Shown here piece after piece: positions 16,043 through 28,208 of a stretch of 64,000 bases of DNA. The DNA lies in assembly GCF_900167915.1 (NCBI RefSeq), contig NZ_FUYM01000005.1, positions 310,001-374,000 on the forward strand, given 5' to 3'. The translations under genes were made by a program, and so were the position numbers. How positions within the stretch are numbered: position 1 is the first letter of the stretch; the number at the start of each line of letters is the position of its first letter. The notes beneath the pieces are model-generated. The model made no database searches, was not told where the DNA came from, and saw only the letters and a program-made list of their open reading frames with translations. The DNA is from Rhizorhabdus histidinilytica (GTDB lineage Bacteria; Pseudomonadota; Alphaproteobacteria; Sphingomonadales; Sphingomonadaceae).

Positions 16043-16774
16043 TCACCCGCGGAAAACATCTTTCGCCGCGCGCCGCCGGGCCAGTTCCTCGACGCTGCCC
16101 GCGCGCATGAAGGGGTTGGTTTCGCGTTCGAGGCCGATCGTCGTCGGCACCGTCGCCTCACCCCTCGCCCGCGCCGCGTCGACCTGCTCCATCCGCGCCC
16201 GGATCGCGCCGTTATCAGGTTCGGCGACGAGCGCGTAGCGGCCGTTGGACTGGGTATATTCGTGCGCGCAATAGACGCGGGTCGCATCGGGCAGCGCCGC
16301 CAGCCGGTCCATGTTCGCGTGCATCTGCGCGGGCGTGCCCTCGAACAGCCGGCCGCAGCCCATCGCGAACAGCGTGTCGCCGACGAACACCGCCTGCTCG
16401 CCGGGCAGGTGGATGGCGATATGGCCGGCGGTGTGCGCGGGCACCTCCATCACCGTCCCCTCGACCGCGCCGATCCGGACGGAATCGCCCTCGCGCAGCG
16501 GCACGTCGAGCGAGGGGATCTTCGCCGCCTCGGCCGCCGGCGCGCTCACCCGCGCGCCGGTCGCCGCCTTGATCGCGTCGTTGCCGCCGATATGGTCGCC
16601 ATGCCAGTGGGTGTTCCAGATCTGGCCGATCGTCCAGCCGCGCCGTTCCGCCTCCGCCAGCACCGGCTCGGCCACCGCCGGATCGACCGCGACGGTCTCT
16701 CCCGACGCCGGCTCGTGCAGCAGCCAGACATAATTGTCGCTGAGCACCGGGATGCGGACGATCTCGACGCTCAT
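16043..16774 (-). CDS. gloB: Hydroxyacylglutathione hydrolase (glyoxalase II)
   Basis: 243-residue metallo-beta-lactamase-fold enzyme that hydrolyses S-D-lactoylglutathione to D-lactate and glutathione in methylglyoxal detoxification. Zinc motif THWHGDHIGG (HxHxDH), the later VPAHTAGH and FVGDTLFAMGCGRLFEG, and the C-terminal HEYTQSNGRYAL and glyoxalase II cap with ERETNPFMR are all present. The ATG at 16774 lies one base after the gloA stop codon, so gloA and gloB form a compact operon. Confidence 0.95.
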   Translation of the reverse strand: MSVEIVRIPVLSDNYVWLLHEPASGETVAVDPAVAEPVLAEAERRGWTIGQIWNTHWHGDHIGGNDAIKAATGARVSAPAAEAAKIPSLDVPLREGDSVRIGAVEGTVMEVPAHTAGHIAIHLPGEQAVFVGDTLFAMGCGRLFEGTPAQMHANMDRLAALPDATRVYCAHEYTQSNGRYALVAEPDNGAIRARMEQVDAARARGEATVPTTIGLERETNPFMRAGSVEELARRRAAKDVFRG

Positions 16775-16775
16775 C

Positions 16776-17192
16776 TCACCAATGGCCCGTGTTCGGCATC
16801 GATGCCCAGGGCTCGGCCGGGGCAAGCCGCTCGCCGGCCTGGAGCAGCTCGATCGAGATGTTGTCGGGGGTGCGGACGAAGGCCATGTGCCCGTCGCGCG
16901 GCGGCCGGTTGATCGTCACGCCGGCGTCCATCAGCCGCTGGCAGACCGCGTAGATATCGTCGACGCGATAGGCGAGATGGCCGAAATTGCGCCCCTCGCC
17001 ATAGCCCTTCTCGTCCCAGTTGTGGGTGAGCTCGACCTGGGCCTGCTCGTCGCCCGGGGCGGCGAGGAAGATCAGGCTGAAGCGTCCCGCCTCATTGTCC
17101 ATGCGATCGATCTGGCGCAGGCCGAGCAGCTCGAAGAAGCGGATCGTCTCCTCGGGATCGGACACGCGGATCATGGTGTGGAGATATTTCAT
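16776..17192 (-). CDS. gloA: Lactoylglutathione lyase (glyoxalase I)
   Basis: 138-residue VOC-fold metalloenzyme that isomerises the methylglyoxal-glutathione hemithioacetal to lactoylglutathione. The four metal ligands of the family are visible: H5 in MKYLHTMIRV, Glu in VELTHNWD, His in GHLAYRVDDI and Glu in SIELLQ. GEGRNFGHLAY is a typical signature. It is first of the pair with gloB, one base apart, so the pathway enzymes are made together. Confidence 0.94.
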   Translation of the reverse strand: MKYLHTMIRVSDPEETIRFFELLGLRQIDRMDNEAGRFSLIFLAAPGDEQAQVELTHNWDEKGYGEGRNFGHLAYRVDDIYAVCQRLMDAGVTINRPPRDGHMAFVRTPDNISIELLQAGERLAPAEPWASMPNTGHW

Positions 17193-17273
17193 TCGCCCTA
17201 TCTAGGAGCCGGCGCCGGCGATGCAAAGAGGCGCGGGAGACTGGGACGCTATCTTCTGGATAGGCATATCTAA

Positions 17274-17314
17274 CCGTTCGTCCCGAGCGCAGTCGCGGGG
17301 CTCGGGACGAACGG
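17274..17314. repeat. Intergenic hairpin of the CCGTTCGTCCCGAGC family
   Basis: Perfect 15-base inverted arms CCGTTCGTCCCGAGC (17274-17288) and GCTCGGGACGAACGG (17300-17314) with an 11-base loop. A related longer copy is at 60788-60858. No T-tract follows, so a repeat is more likely than a terminator. It lies between the divergent gloA and recF. Confidence 0.75.
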
Positions 17315-17333
17315 AAAATATCAACTGGCTTGA

Positions 17334-21044
<3,711 letters not shown>

Positions 21045-21060
21045 CCTGCCCCCGCTCCAT

Positions 21061-21140
21061 CGTCATCCCGGCGAAAGCCGGGATCTCCCTTCCATTGTCT
21101 CGATAAAGGCAGGGAGATTCCAGCTTTCGCTGGAATGACG
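21061..21140. repeat. Paired palindromic (REP/BIME-like) repeat, copy 4
   Basis: Left hairpin CGTCATCCCGGCGAAAGCCG... (21061-21087), right inverted hairpin ...CAGCTTTCGCTGGAATGACG (21114-21140). It fills the gap between the convergent gyrB and DUF3999 genes. Confidence 0.87.
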
Positions 21141-21141
21141 G

Positions 21142-22491
21142 TCAGGACGGGCCCGGCTTCCACAGCCGCCACACCATCGCCGCGAGCACCGCGACGCCGA
21201 ACAGCAGCAGCCCCCACAGCACCGCCTTGCGCGGGCTGAACAGGCTGTCGTCGGGCTGGGCGAGGCTCAGCATCGGCGCCGCCGCGGCGGCGACCGTCGC
21301 CCGGGGCAGCGCGTCCTCCGCGCCGGGGCGGTAGCCGGGGACCAGCTCGCCGATCGCGAGATAGCGGCTCTCGGCCCCCGCCGCGCCGGCGGCCAGCGTA
21401 TAGGGCGGCTTGCCGTCGAACAGCACCGCGAGCCGGGCCGGTTCGAACAATAAAGTCAGCCGGGGCGTGGCGGCAAAGCCGGCCGTACGGCGGTCGGCCT
21501 CGATTCGGTAGTCGCTGAAGGCCCCGCCCGACAGCTCGACCGGCGCGGAGGATCCGGCCCGCAGGCTGCCTGATCCGATCGGCGTCCAGGGCTGATCGGG
21601 CGCGTTGCGGCCCGACAGCGTGACCGGCACCAGCATCTCGCCCGCCGCCGGCGCGATCGCCACCGCCCCAAGGATGGCGGGGCGGGGCAGGGTGAAGCGG
21701 ATATCATGCGCGTCGATCCGACGCGGCGGGCTGGTGGCGATGGCGGGCCGGTCGTCGGCGTCGAGCCGCCGGGCGACGCCGATCGTCGCGCCGCGCAGCT
21801 CGACCGGCGCCAGCAGCCGCTGCGGGCTCGTCCAGGTCACGCGCAGATAGCGGCCCTTCAGGTCGAGGTCGTCGAGCGGGATCGCCTCGGGGCCCAAGGC
21901 GCCCACGCGGTCGCCTTCCCGCCGATAGAGGATCTTGCCGCCGGCCGGCGTCCAGTCGGCGAGGTCTGCGCTCGTCTCGACCGTGAAGCGCACCGGCTGC
22001 TGCGGGGGCAGCACCGCGTCGAGGCGCAGGCTGCGCACCCTCGCTGCGATCGCGCGCGTGTCGAACAGCGCGCCGAGCGTGACCGGTTTCGACGGCGCGA
22101 CGGGCCCGCGCACCACGGTGACGACGCGGTCGCCGTCGCGCTGCTCGACGCGGAGCTCCGCCCCCTCTGCGGCGAGCGCCCCGGCCGGGCCGACGATCGG
22201 GAAGGCGCCGAGCCGCACTTCATCGAGCGCGGCGCGGCCTGCCGCCGGGCCGGTGATCGCCATGGCGAGCGGCGCGCCCGCGCCGTCGAACACGCGGATG
22301 TCGGCGCGGTTGGGGGAGCGCAGCGCCGCCAGCGCCTCGGCCGGGAGGTCGATCCGCTGCACCGCGCCGCCCGCCGCCGGGATCACCGCCAGCCGCACCG
22401 CATAGGCGGAGGGATCGGCGGGGTTCGCCGCCTCCTGCCCCGAACAGCCGGCGAGCAGCGCCAGCGCCGCCGCCGTCATCGCCCGGATCAT
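21142..22491 (-). CDS. DUF3999 family lipoprotein-like envelope protein
   Basis: 449-residue predicted envelope protein. An N-terminal lipobox LLAGCS marks a lipoprotein signal; a long beta-rich periplasmic part follows (for example VQRIDLPAEALAALRSPNRADIRVFDGAG, typical of DUF3999), and a C-terminal transmembrane helix (VLWGLLLFGVAVLAAMVW) precedes a short basic tail. Function unknown. It overlaps the upstream DUF2339 gene by four bases; DUF2339-DUF3999 pairs recur in proteobacteria, which suggests one complex. Confidence 0.85.
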   Translation of the reverse strand: MIRAMTAAALALLAGCSGQEAANPADPSAYAVRLAVIPAAGGAVQRIDLPAEALAALRSPNRADIRVFDGAGAPLAMAITGPAAGRAALDEVRLGAFPIVGPAGALAAEGAELRVEQRDGDRVVTVVRGPVAPSKPVTLGALFDTRAIAARVRSLRLDAVLPPQQPVRFTVETSADLADWTPAGGKILYRREGDRVGALGPEAIPLDDLDLKGRYLRVTWTSPQRLLAPVELRGATIGVARRLDADDRPAIATSPPRRIDAHDIRFTLPRPAILGAVAIAPAAGEMLVPVTLSGRNAPDQPWTPIGSGSLRAGSSAPVELSGGAFSDYRIEADRRTAGFAATPRLTLLFEPARLAVLFDGKPPYTLAAGAAGAESRYLAIGELVPGYRPGAEDALPRATVAAAAAPMLSLAQPDDSLFSPRKAVLWGLLLFGVAVLAAMVWRLWKPGPS

Positions 22492-25307
22492 GCCGCGACC
22501 TCCTTCGTCTCCTCATCCTTCGGCGCGTCGCCGCGCGGCGGCAGCGGCGCGAAATAGCCGACCACCAGCATCAACGCGCCGACGACGATGAAGGTCACGA
22601 TCCGCGCGCCGCCGCTGGCGTTCGACAGGTCGACGAAGAACAGCTTGAGTATGACGACGACGAGCAGCGCCGCTCCCGCGATCCAGACGCCGCGATGCGC
22701 CCGGCGATGCGCGAACAGCATCAGGCCTAGCGAGAGCAGCGTCCACAGGATGGTGAGTCCCGCCTCCACCACGGCCGACCCGAGCAGCGCGTCAGCATCC
22801 CAGGCGACGCCCAGATAGTGGTGGGCGAAGCGCAGCCACAGCATGTTGACGTCGACGAAGCCGAGCCCCGCCAGCGCCATCCACGCACCGCGTCCCGCAA
22901 CCCAGCCGAAGCCGGCATAGGGCGGGGCGACCGCGATCAGGCTGCGCCGCCACAGCACCAGCACCGCGAGCGCCAGCGCCAGGGTCAGCTCGACCGGATT
23001 GAGCAGCGGCACATAGGGCAGTGGCGCGGCGTCACCCTCGGCAAGCAGCGCGGCGGCGAGCGAGCCGCCATAGACGAGCGTCGCGACCGGCAGCGCCGCT
23101 TGCGCATGATAGCCGGCGAGGTGGCGGTCGAGCGGCCAGCGCCGTTCGCCGGCCGGCCGCCGCGCCGCGCCGCCCGCCCAGAGGACGAGCAGGGCGAGCA
23201 CCGCCACCGCCGCGACCAGGAACACGACCCCGGCCCAGCTGCTGTCCCACAGCGCGGCACGGTCGATCCCCAGCCACAGCGCGTCGGCGAGCAGCGCCAC
23301 CGCCAGCCACACCCCGCCGACATGGCCCAGCCGCTGGAGCAGGCGCCGGCCGGCGCCCTCCGCATCATGGTCGTTGGCATGGAGCAGGTGGAGGTGCAGC
23401 CCGATCGCGACGATCCAGGCGATCCAGCCGGGATGGTAGAGGATATGGTGGTTGAGCGCGGCCTGCCCGACCCAGGTCCCGGCGAGCACCACCAGCGTGA
23501 CCCGGCCGGGCCAGGTCGCGACGTCCCAGCGCAGCCGCCGCCCGACCAGGGCCGCGGCCCCCGCGCTGGCGACGAGCGCGACCATCGTCAGAAGCTGCTG
23601 CGTCGCCGCCGCGAACACCGGCACCGCGCCGTCCCCCGGCGATGGCACGGTGCGGCAGATCTCGGCGATCAACGCCAGCGACCAGAGCAGGAAGCCGGCC
23701 AGGAAGACGGGCTTGCCGACCATCGCCTCCACCCCCGCATAGGCGCGGGCGGGGAGCGACCCGCTGTGCGGCAGCGGCGCGGCGCGCAGCCACCAGGCGG
23801 TGAGCAGCACCGGCAGCGCCGCGAGCAGCCCGGTCAGGAAGACCGGATTGACGATCGGCAGCGCCTGCGGCCCGCTATCGAGCAGGGCGAGGAACATCAG
23901 CGCGGCGACGCCCTGGAGCAGCAGGCCGAAGGCGCGTGGCATCCAGCGCGCCTGCCGCATCCCCACCCAGAAGGCGCCTGCGCCTTCGAGCGCCCAGGCC
24001 GATCCGGTCCAGCGGGCGCCGAGCGCGAGCGGAATGGCGAGGGTGACGAAGCCGACGCCGACCGCCAGCATCGTCTCCGCGAGCAACCGATAGCCGTCAT
24101 CGCCGCGCCGCCGCACCGCGACCGCGAGAACCAGGTAGAGCGCCGCGAAGCCGAGCGCCGCGAAGGCCGCGCCATAGTCGAAGGCCGCGACCAACCCTGC
24201 CTCCAGCCCGAAGCCGGCGAGCGCGGTGCCGAACAGCAGGCTGCTGTCGACGAAGCGCCCTACCCGGCTCTCGCTGTTGCGCGCATAGAGGATCGCGATG
24301 GCGAGGTAGATCAGCACCGAGACGATCAGGAAGGACTGCGCGACCGCATAATCCTGCGGCTGGTAGCTGGTCGCGCCCCACAGGACGGCAACCCCGAAGG
24401 TGGCGGCGAAGCCGATCAGGTTGATGCTGCGCCACGCCTTCTTCCAGGCGAGCGCGAGCACGCCGAAGTTGAGCAGCAGGTGATAGCCGAACATCACCGC
24501 CACCGGCCCGCCGTCGCCACCGAGCAGCAGCGGTACCGCATAGCCGCCCGCGAAGGCCGCGGCGGCGAGGCCCTGCGCGTCCTGGAGCAGCGCCAGCGCG
24601 ACGGCGGCGGCGCAGACCAGCACCATCAGCACGAAGGCCCCGGGCAGCGGCAGGATCGGGTAGAGCGCCGCCGCGGCGAAGATCGTCAGGTAGAGGATGG
24701 CGACGCCGCCGCCCTGCAGGGCAAGCGCGAAGCCGGGCCGCGCGATCCGCCGGTTGAAGCCGACCGCGAGCAGCGCGATCCCCGCCGCTGCGACCAGCGC
24801 CAGCCGCACCTCGATCGGCAGCAGCCCGGCCCCGGCCGCCCAGCGCGCGAGGAAGGCGAGGCCGATGAACAACACGACGAGGCCGGCGCGGACGATGGTG
24901 TTGCCGCCCAGCAGCCATTCGCGCGCGGCCGCGAAGCCACGCTCGACGATACCGGGCTCGGCCGGCTCGGCAGGGGCGGCAGGAGGAGCGGTCCGCTCGG
25001 GAAGCCGGACGACCGTCGGCTGCGGCGGCCGTTCGGGCTCGACCGCAACGGGCGCTTCGACCGCCGGGCGCGGCGCCGCCGTCTCATTGACGATCCGGAC
25101 CCCGCCTCGTTCGGCCGGTTCGGCAGGAACGGGAGCGGCCTCGACGCCGCGATCGGCGAGCATCGCCCGGACCTCGGCGCGCACCGCAGCGCGCAGGCCC
25201 CAGCCGGCCCCAACCCCGACGATCGCGCCGAGGATCATGCCATATTGCTCGAAATCGGCGGCGAACAGGCCCAGCAGCCCCCCGACGATCAACCCCCACA
25301 GGATCAT
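22488..25307 (-). CDS. DUF2339 family polytopic membrane protein
   Basis: 939-residue membrane protein of the DUF2339 family. The first helix is MILWGLIVGGLLGLF; a Pro/Ala/Glu-rich linker (residues about 60-130, e.g. APVPAEPAERGG) follows; then some 25 or more hydrophobic helices run to the C-terminus, which ends in a short charged tail (APKDEETKEVAA). Conserved core blocks include ARWAAGAGLLPIEVRL and GAFWVGMRQARWMPRAFG. Function unknown. ATG at 25307 is chosen because GGGAGG lies six to seven bases upstream; an in-frame GTG-type extension to 25337 lacks support. Confidence 0.87.
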   Translation of the reverse strand: MILWGLIVGGLLGLFAADFEQYGMILGAIVGVGAGWGLRAAVRAEVRAMLADRGVEAAPVPAEPAERGGVRIVNETAAPRPAVEAPVAVEPERPPQPTVVRLPERTAPPAAPAEPAEPGIVERGFAAAREWLLGGNTIVRAGLVVLFIGLAFLARWAAGAGLLPIEVRLALVAAAGIALLAVGFNRRIARPGFALALQGGGVAILYLTIFAAAALYPILPLPGAFVLMVLVCAAAVALALLQDAQGLAAAAFAGGYAVPLLLGGDGGPVAVMFGYHLLLNFGVLALAWKKAWRSINLIGFAATFGVAVLWGATSYQPQDYAVAQSFLIVSVLIYLAIAILYARNSESRVGRFVDSSLLFGTALAGFGLEAGLVAAFDYGAAFAALGFAALYLVLAVAVRRRGDDGYRLLAETMLAVGVGFVTLAIPLALGARWTGSAWALEGAGAFWVGMRQARWMPRAFGLLLQGVAALMFLALLDSGPQALPIVNPVFLTGLLAALPVLLTAWWLRAAPLPHSGSLPARAYAGVEAMVGKPVFLAGFLLWSLALIAEICRTVPSPGDGAVPVFAAATQQLLTMVALVASAGAAALVGRRLRWDVATWPGRVTLVVLAGTWVGQAALNHHILYHPGWIAWIVAIGLHLHLLHANDHDAEGAGRRLLQRLGHVGGVWLAVALLADALWLGIDRAALWDSSWAGVVFLVAAVAVLALLVLWAGGAARRPAGERRWPLDRHLAGYHAQAALPVATLVYGGSLAAALLAEGDAAPLPYVPLLNPVELTLALALAVLVLWRRSLIAVAPPYAGFGWVAGRGAWMALAGLGFVDVNMLWLRFAHHYLGVAWDADALLGSAVVEAGLTILWTLLSLGLMLFAHRRAHRGVWIAGAALLVVVILKLFFVDLSNASGGARIVTFIVVGALMLVVGYFAPLPPRGDAPKDEETKEVAA

Positions 25308-25437
25308 CCCTGCCTCCCTGTTGTCGCCCCCGCTCAAGGTCTAGAACGGACGGTTGTTCGCCGAAACAATTATTTGGCCCCTCCCGGCGATGTCGAAACA
25401 GGTTCGGCATGCCGGAAAGGGGAGCTATGAGCGCATC

Positions 25438-25929
25438 ATGACCCAGCCCATCCATATCCTCGTCGACGCCGACGCCTGCCCGGTGAAGGAGGAGATCTAC
25501 AAGGTCGCCTGGCGGCACGAGCTGCCGGTCACGCTGGTCAGCAACCAGCATCTGCGCGTGCCCCAGCATCCCCTTGTCGACAAGGTGGTGGTGGGCAGCG
25601 GCTTCGACGCCGCCGACGACTGGATCGCCGAGGCGAGCCGCCCCGGCGTGGTGGTGGTCACCGCCGACATATTGCTCGCCGACCGCTGCCTGAAAGCCGG
25701 CGCCGCCGCGATCTCGCCCGCCGGCAAGCCCTTCACGGTCCAGTCGATCGGATCGGCGGTCGCCACCCGCGCGATCATGGCCGACCTGCGCGCGGGGATG
25801 ACGGGCGAGGGGATCGGGGGCCCGCCGCCCTTCTCCAAAGCCGACCGCTCGCGCTTCCTGTCGGCGCTCGACGATGTGCTGGTGCGGCTGAAGCGGCTCT
25901 TCCCTACCGCTTCTCCGCCAGCGCCTTGA
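25438..25929 (+). CDS. YaiI/YqxD family protein (DUF188)
   Basis: 163-residue cytoplasmic protein of the UPF0178/DUF188 family, related to PIN/NYN-type nuclease folds but with no proven activity. Diagnostic blocks are ILVDADACPVKEEIYKVAWR at the N-terminus, VTLVSNQHLRVP, VVTADILLADRCLKAGAAAISPAG and the C-terminal GPPPFSKADRSRFLSALDDVL. Acidic residues in VDADACPVKEE and VVTADILLADR cluster as in the family. Its 3' end overlaps the convergent SRPBCC gene by 26 bases. Confidence 0.92.
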   Translation: MTQPIHILVDADACPVKEEIYKVAWRHELPVTLVSNQHLRVPQHPLVDKVVVGSGFDAADDWIAEASRPGVVVVTADILLADRCLKAGAAAISPAGKPFTVQSIGSAVATRAIMADLRAGMTGEGIGGPPPFSKADRSRFLSALDDVLVRLKRLFPTASPPAP

Positions 25930-26434
25930 GCCGGGCCGCCTGGCCGCCCATCACCCCGTCGACCACCGGCGCCAGCGCCGCGCCGCCGCCGGGAATGTGG
26001 CCGCCGACCGCATAGGTCTGGCGGAACTCGGTGCCGCCCGCGACCGGCTTCAGCTCCCAGCTCAGCGTCCCCGCCACGCCCATCGCCTGGAACGGGCCGA
26101 GCGCGCCGTCGAGCCGGATCATATGGTTGGGATCGATCGCGATTACCCGCATATGCGCCGATTCGCCGCCGGTCTTCGGCAGCTTCTCGCAGAAGCAGCC
26201 GCCGACCGCCGGTTCGAGCCGCATGTTCGCGGCGTCGCCCGACCAACTGTGCGCCGGATCCCACCAGCGGCCGGGGACGAGCAGCGCCGCATAGACCGCC
26301 TCGGGCGGGGCGGCGATCGTCAGCACGGTGCGCACCGCGAAGCCCGAGCCATCGGCCGACACGACCTCTGCCCCGGCCGGAGCCGTCACGGACAGCAGCG
26401 TCGCGACCGCGACGGCCCTCGCCCGTGCGGTCAT
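25904..26434 (-). CDS. SRPBCC (START/Bet v1-like) family protein with signal peptide
   Basis: 176-residue protein with an N-terminal export signal (RAVAVATLLSVTAPAGA) and one SRPBCC ligand-binding domain: AVRTVLTIAAPPEAVYAALLVP, the WWDPAHSWSG loop, GGCFCEKLP and GTLSWELKPVAGGTEFRQTY. Family members bind hydrophobic ligands; a ligand cannot be predicted. It overlaps the upstream DUF1993 gene by four bases (ATGA), so the two are coupled. Confidence 0.82.
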   Translation of the reverse strand: MTARARAVAVATLLSVTAPAGAEVVSADGSGFAVRTVLTIAAPPEAVYAALLVPGRWWDPAHSWSGDAANMRLEPAVGGCFCEKLPKTGGESAHMRVIAIDPNHMIRLDGALGPFQAMGVAGTLSWELKPVAGGTEFRQTYAVGGHIPGGGAALAPVVDGVMGGQAARLKALAEKR

Positions 26435-26964
26435 GCCGCCACGCGCGGGCGGATGTCGAGCTCGCCGAGGAAATCGCGCTTGCCGATGGGCACGCCACGG
26501 TTGCGCAGGATCGCATAGGCGGTCGTCACGTGGAACAGGATGTTGGGCAGCACGAAGTCGCGGACATAGCTGGCACCCGTGAAATGGAGCGCGAGGTCTC
26601 CGATCTCGAGCACGATCGGCGCCTCCTCACGCCCGACGATCGCCGCGGCGGGGACGCTGTCGAGATAGGCGATCGTCCGCGCGATCCGGTCTCGCAGCTC
26701 GGCGACGCTCGTCTCCTCGTCGGGGAAGCTCGGCGGGGTCTGGCCCGACAGGCGCGCCGCCGCGCCCTTGGCACCGTCGCTCGCGATCTGGACCTGGCGG
26801 AGCAGCGGGTACATGTCGTCGGCCAGCCGGTAGCCGAGCCATTCGTCCTCGGCCACGCCTGCCGCGGCGAAATGCTCCGCGCCCTTGTCGAGCAGGGTCG
26901 AGAGATTGGCGAGGCTCCTGCGGATCACCGGGATCGAAGCCTCGTAGAGTGTGGTCGCGGTCAT
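26431..26964 (-). CDS. DUF1993 family protein
   Basis: 177-residue helical protein of the DUF1993 family, distantly related to DinB-like four-helix proteins. Features are SIPVIRRSLANLSTLLDKGAEH near the N-terminus, LADDMYPLLRQVQIASDGAKG, and YVRDFVLPNILFHVTTAYAILRNRGV near the C-terminus, where the His of FHVTTAYAIL is conserved in the family. No signal peptide. Function unknown. First gene of a two-gene unit with the SRPBCC protein. Confidence 0.85.
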   Translation of the reverse strand: MTATTLYEASIPVIRRSLANLSTLLDKGAEHFAAAGVAEDEWLGYRLADDMYPLLRQVQIASDGAKGAAARLSGQTPPSFPDEETSVAELRDRIARTIAYLDSVPAAAIVGREEAPIVLEIGDLALHFTGASYVRDFVLPNILFHVTTAYAILRNRGVPIGKRDFLGELDIRPRVAA

Positions 26965-27044
26965 GGCATCCCCTTCGGATATGGTTCGCCATCGCTATAG
27001 CCCGCGATCGTCGCGGGCAGAAGCGAGGTCCGCCCGAAAGCAAA

Positions 27045-27076
27045 CCGCCCGCTCCCCGCGGACGGGAAACGGGCGG
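27045..27076 (-). terminator. Probable intrinsic terminator on the minus strand
   Basis: Arms CCGCCCG (27045-27051) and CGGGCGG (27070-27076). Read on the minus strand the stem is followed by TTTGCTTTC. It lies just beyond the end of the minus-strand gene at 27125 and before the DUF1993 gene. Confidence 0.5.
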
Positions 27077-27124
27077 CGCGGATGCTGCGGGAGGGGGGCA
27101 TTGCCCGCAGCAACAGCTTGCCGG

Positions 27125-27448
27125 TCAGCGGGCGAGCATCGCCACCGCCGAAATCTGGCCGGGATGGAAGCCGAGCTCGATCAGCCGGGGGCCGAGATCG
27201 GACACGTCGGCCCGATCGCGCACCTGGCCGACGAAGCGCCGCAGCGTCTCGAGCCGCGGATCGGCGAGCGGCAGCCTGGGCCGCAGCCCCGCCGCCGAGC
27301 CGACCAGCCGGGTCAGCCAGCTGCGCCGGCCGGCGCCGCCATCCTCGCCCGCCTCGCGAATCGCCAGGCTGACGACCTTCCATTCGAGCGGCGAGAGCGG
27401 CGGAAAATCCGCATCGGTCCCGGTCCTGATCGCAACGGCAGTCGTCAT
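27125..27448 (-). CDS. Conserved hypothetical protein
   Basis: 107-residue cytoplasmic protein that I do not recognise beyond a resemblance to small uncharacterised sphingomonad proteins. It contains FPPLSPLEWKVVSLAIREAG, a basic linker, and a C-terminal helical half (ETLRRFVGQVRDRADVSDLG, ELGFHPGQISAVAMLAR). The SPLEWKVVSLA...GFHP.Q pattern and third-position G+C bias support real coding. No signal peptide or membrane segment. It lies 31 bases downstream of wrbA on the same strand and may be cotranscribed. Confidence 0.6.
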   Translation of the reverse strand: MTTAVAIRTGTDADFPPLSPLEWKVVSLAIREAGEDGGAGRRSWLTRLVGSAAGLRPRLPLADPRLETLRRFVGQVRDRADVSDLGPRLIELGFHPGQISAVAMLAR

Positions 27449-27479
27449 CTCTTCCTCCTCTTGGAAAGCTGTCTACGAC

Positions 27480-28079
27480 TCAGCCGACCAGCTTGGCTGT
27501 GATCTCGGCCACATGCCGGCCCTGGAATCGCGCGCCATCCAGATCGGCTGCGCTCGGCTGGCGCGAACCGTCGCCGTCGGCGATGGTGGTGGCGCCATAA
27601 GGAGCGCCGCCCTTGACCTCCTCGACGCCCATCTGGCCCTGATAGGCATAGGGCAGGCCGACAATCGTCATGCCGAAGTGCAGCAGGTTGGTGATGATCG
27701 AGAAGAGCGTGGTCTCCTGCCCGCCGTGCTGGGTCGCGGTCGAGGTGAAGGCCGCGCCGACCTTGCCGTTGAGCGCGCCGCGCGCCCACAGGCCGCCCGC
27801 GCCGTCGAGGAACGCCGCCATCTGGCTCGACATCCGCCCGAAGCGGGTGCCGGTGCCGACGATGATCGCGTCGTAATTCTCCAGCTCGGCGACGGTCGCG
27901 ACCGGGGCCTTCTGATCGAGCTTGAAATGATTCTTCTCGGCGATGTCGAGCGGCACCGTCTCGGGCACGCGCTTGACGTCGACGTCGGCGCCGGCCGAGC
28001 GCGCGCCTTCGGCGACGGCTTCGGCCATCGTCTCGATATGGCCGTAGGTCGAATAATAGAGGACGAGGATCTTGGGCAT
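27480..28079 (-). CDS. wrbA: NAD(P)H:quinone oxidoreductase, WrbA type
   Basis: 199-residue flavodoxin-like FMN enzyme that reduces quinones by two electrons, limiting redox stress. The FMN phosphate loop is [12 protein letters not shown] at residues 8-19; [18 protein letters not shown] and [15 protein letters not shown] (NADH/FMN-binding regions) and [10 protein letters not shown] are standard for WrbA. Length matches the family (about 198). Lies next to the pirin gene and the divergent LysR gene; WrbA/pirin/LysR neighbourhoods are common in proteobacteria and suggest a shared electrophile or oxidant response. Confidence 0.94.
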   Translation of the reverse strand: MPKILVLYYSTYGHIETMAEAVAEGARSAGADVDVKRVPETVPLDIAEKNHFKLDQKAPVATVAELENYDAIIVGTGTRFGRMSSQMAAFLDGAGGLWARGALNGKVGAAFTSTATQHGGQETTLFSIITNLLHFGMTIVGLPYAYQGQMGVEEVKGGAPYGATTIADGDGSRQPSAADLDGARFQGRHVAEITAKLVG

Positions 28080-28116
28080 GTCGGTGACTCCGATGGGATG
28101 GATGGATTTCCTTTTC

Positions 28117-28197
28117 CGTCACCCCGGCGGAGGCCGGGGTCTCGGGAGGCTCACGCGCTGCGCTGCTCCCGAGGTGCCGGCCTCCGCCGGCACGACG
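28117..28197. repeat. Paired palindromic (REP/BIME-like) repeat, copy 5
   Basis: Left hairpin CGTCACCCCGGCGGAGGCCG... (28117-28143) and right inverted hairpin (28171-28197), GGAGGCC-loop subtype. It separates pirin and wrbA, so these two may not be one transcript. Confidence 0.85.
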
Positions 28198-28208
28198 GAG
28201 GATGGTTG

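Noticed and set aside
17274-17314. Hairpin considered as a terminator of recF-upstream transcription
   Set aside because: No T-tract on either strand, no gene ending there, and a related copy exists at 60788, so it is treated as a repeat.
22818-25430. An 870-codon frame antisense to the DUF2339 gene
   Set aside because: Arg/Asp/His/Gln-rich with no hydrophobic pattern or domain; the opposite strand encodes a coherent membrane protein.
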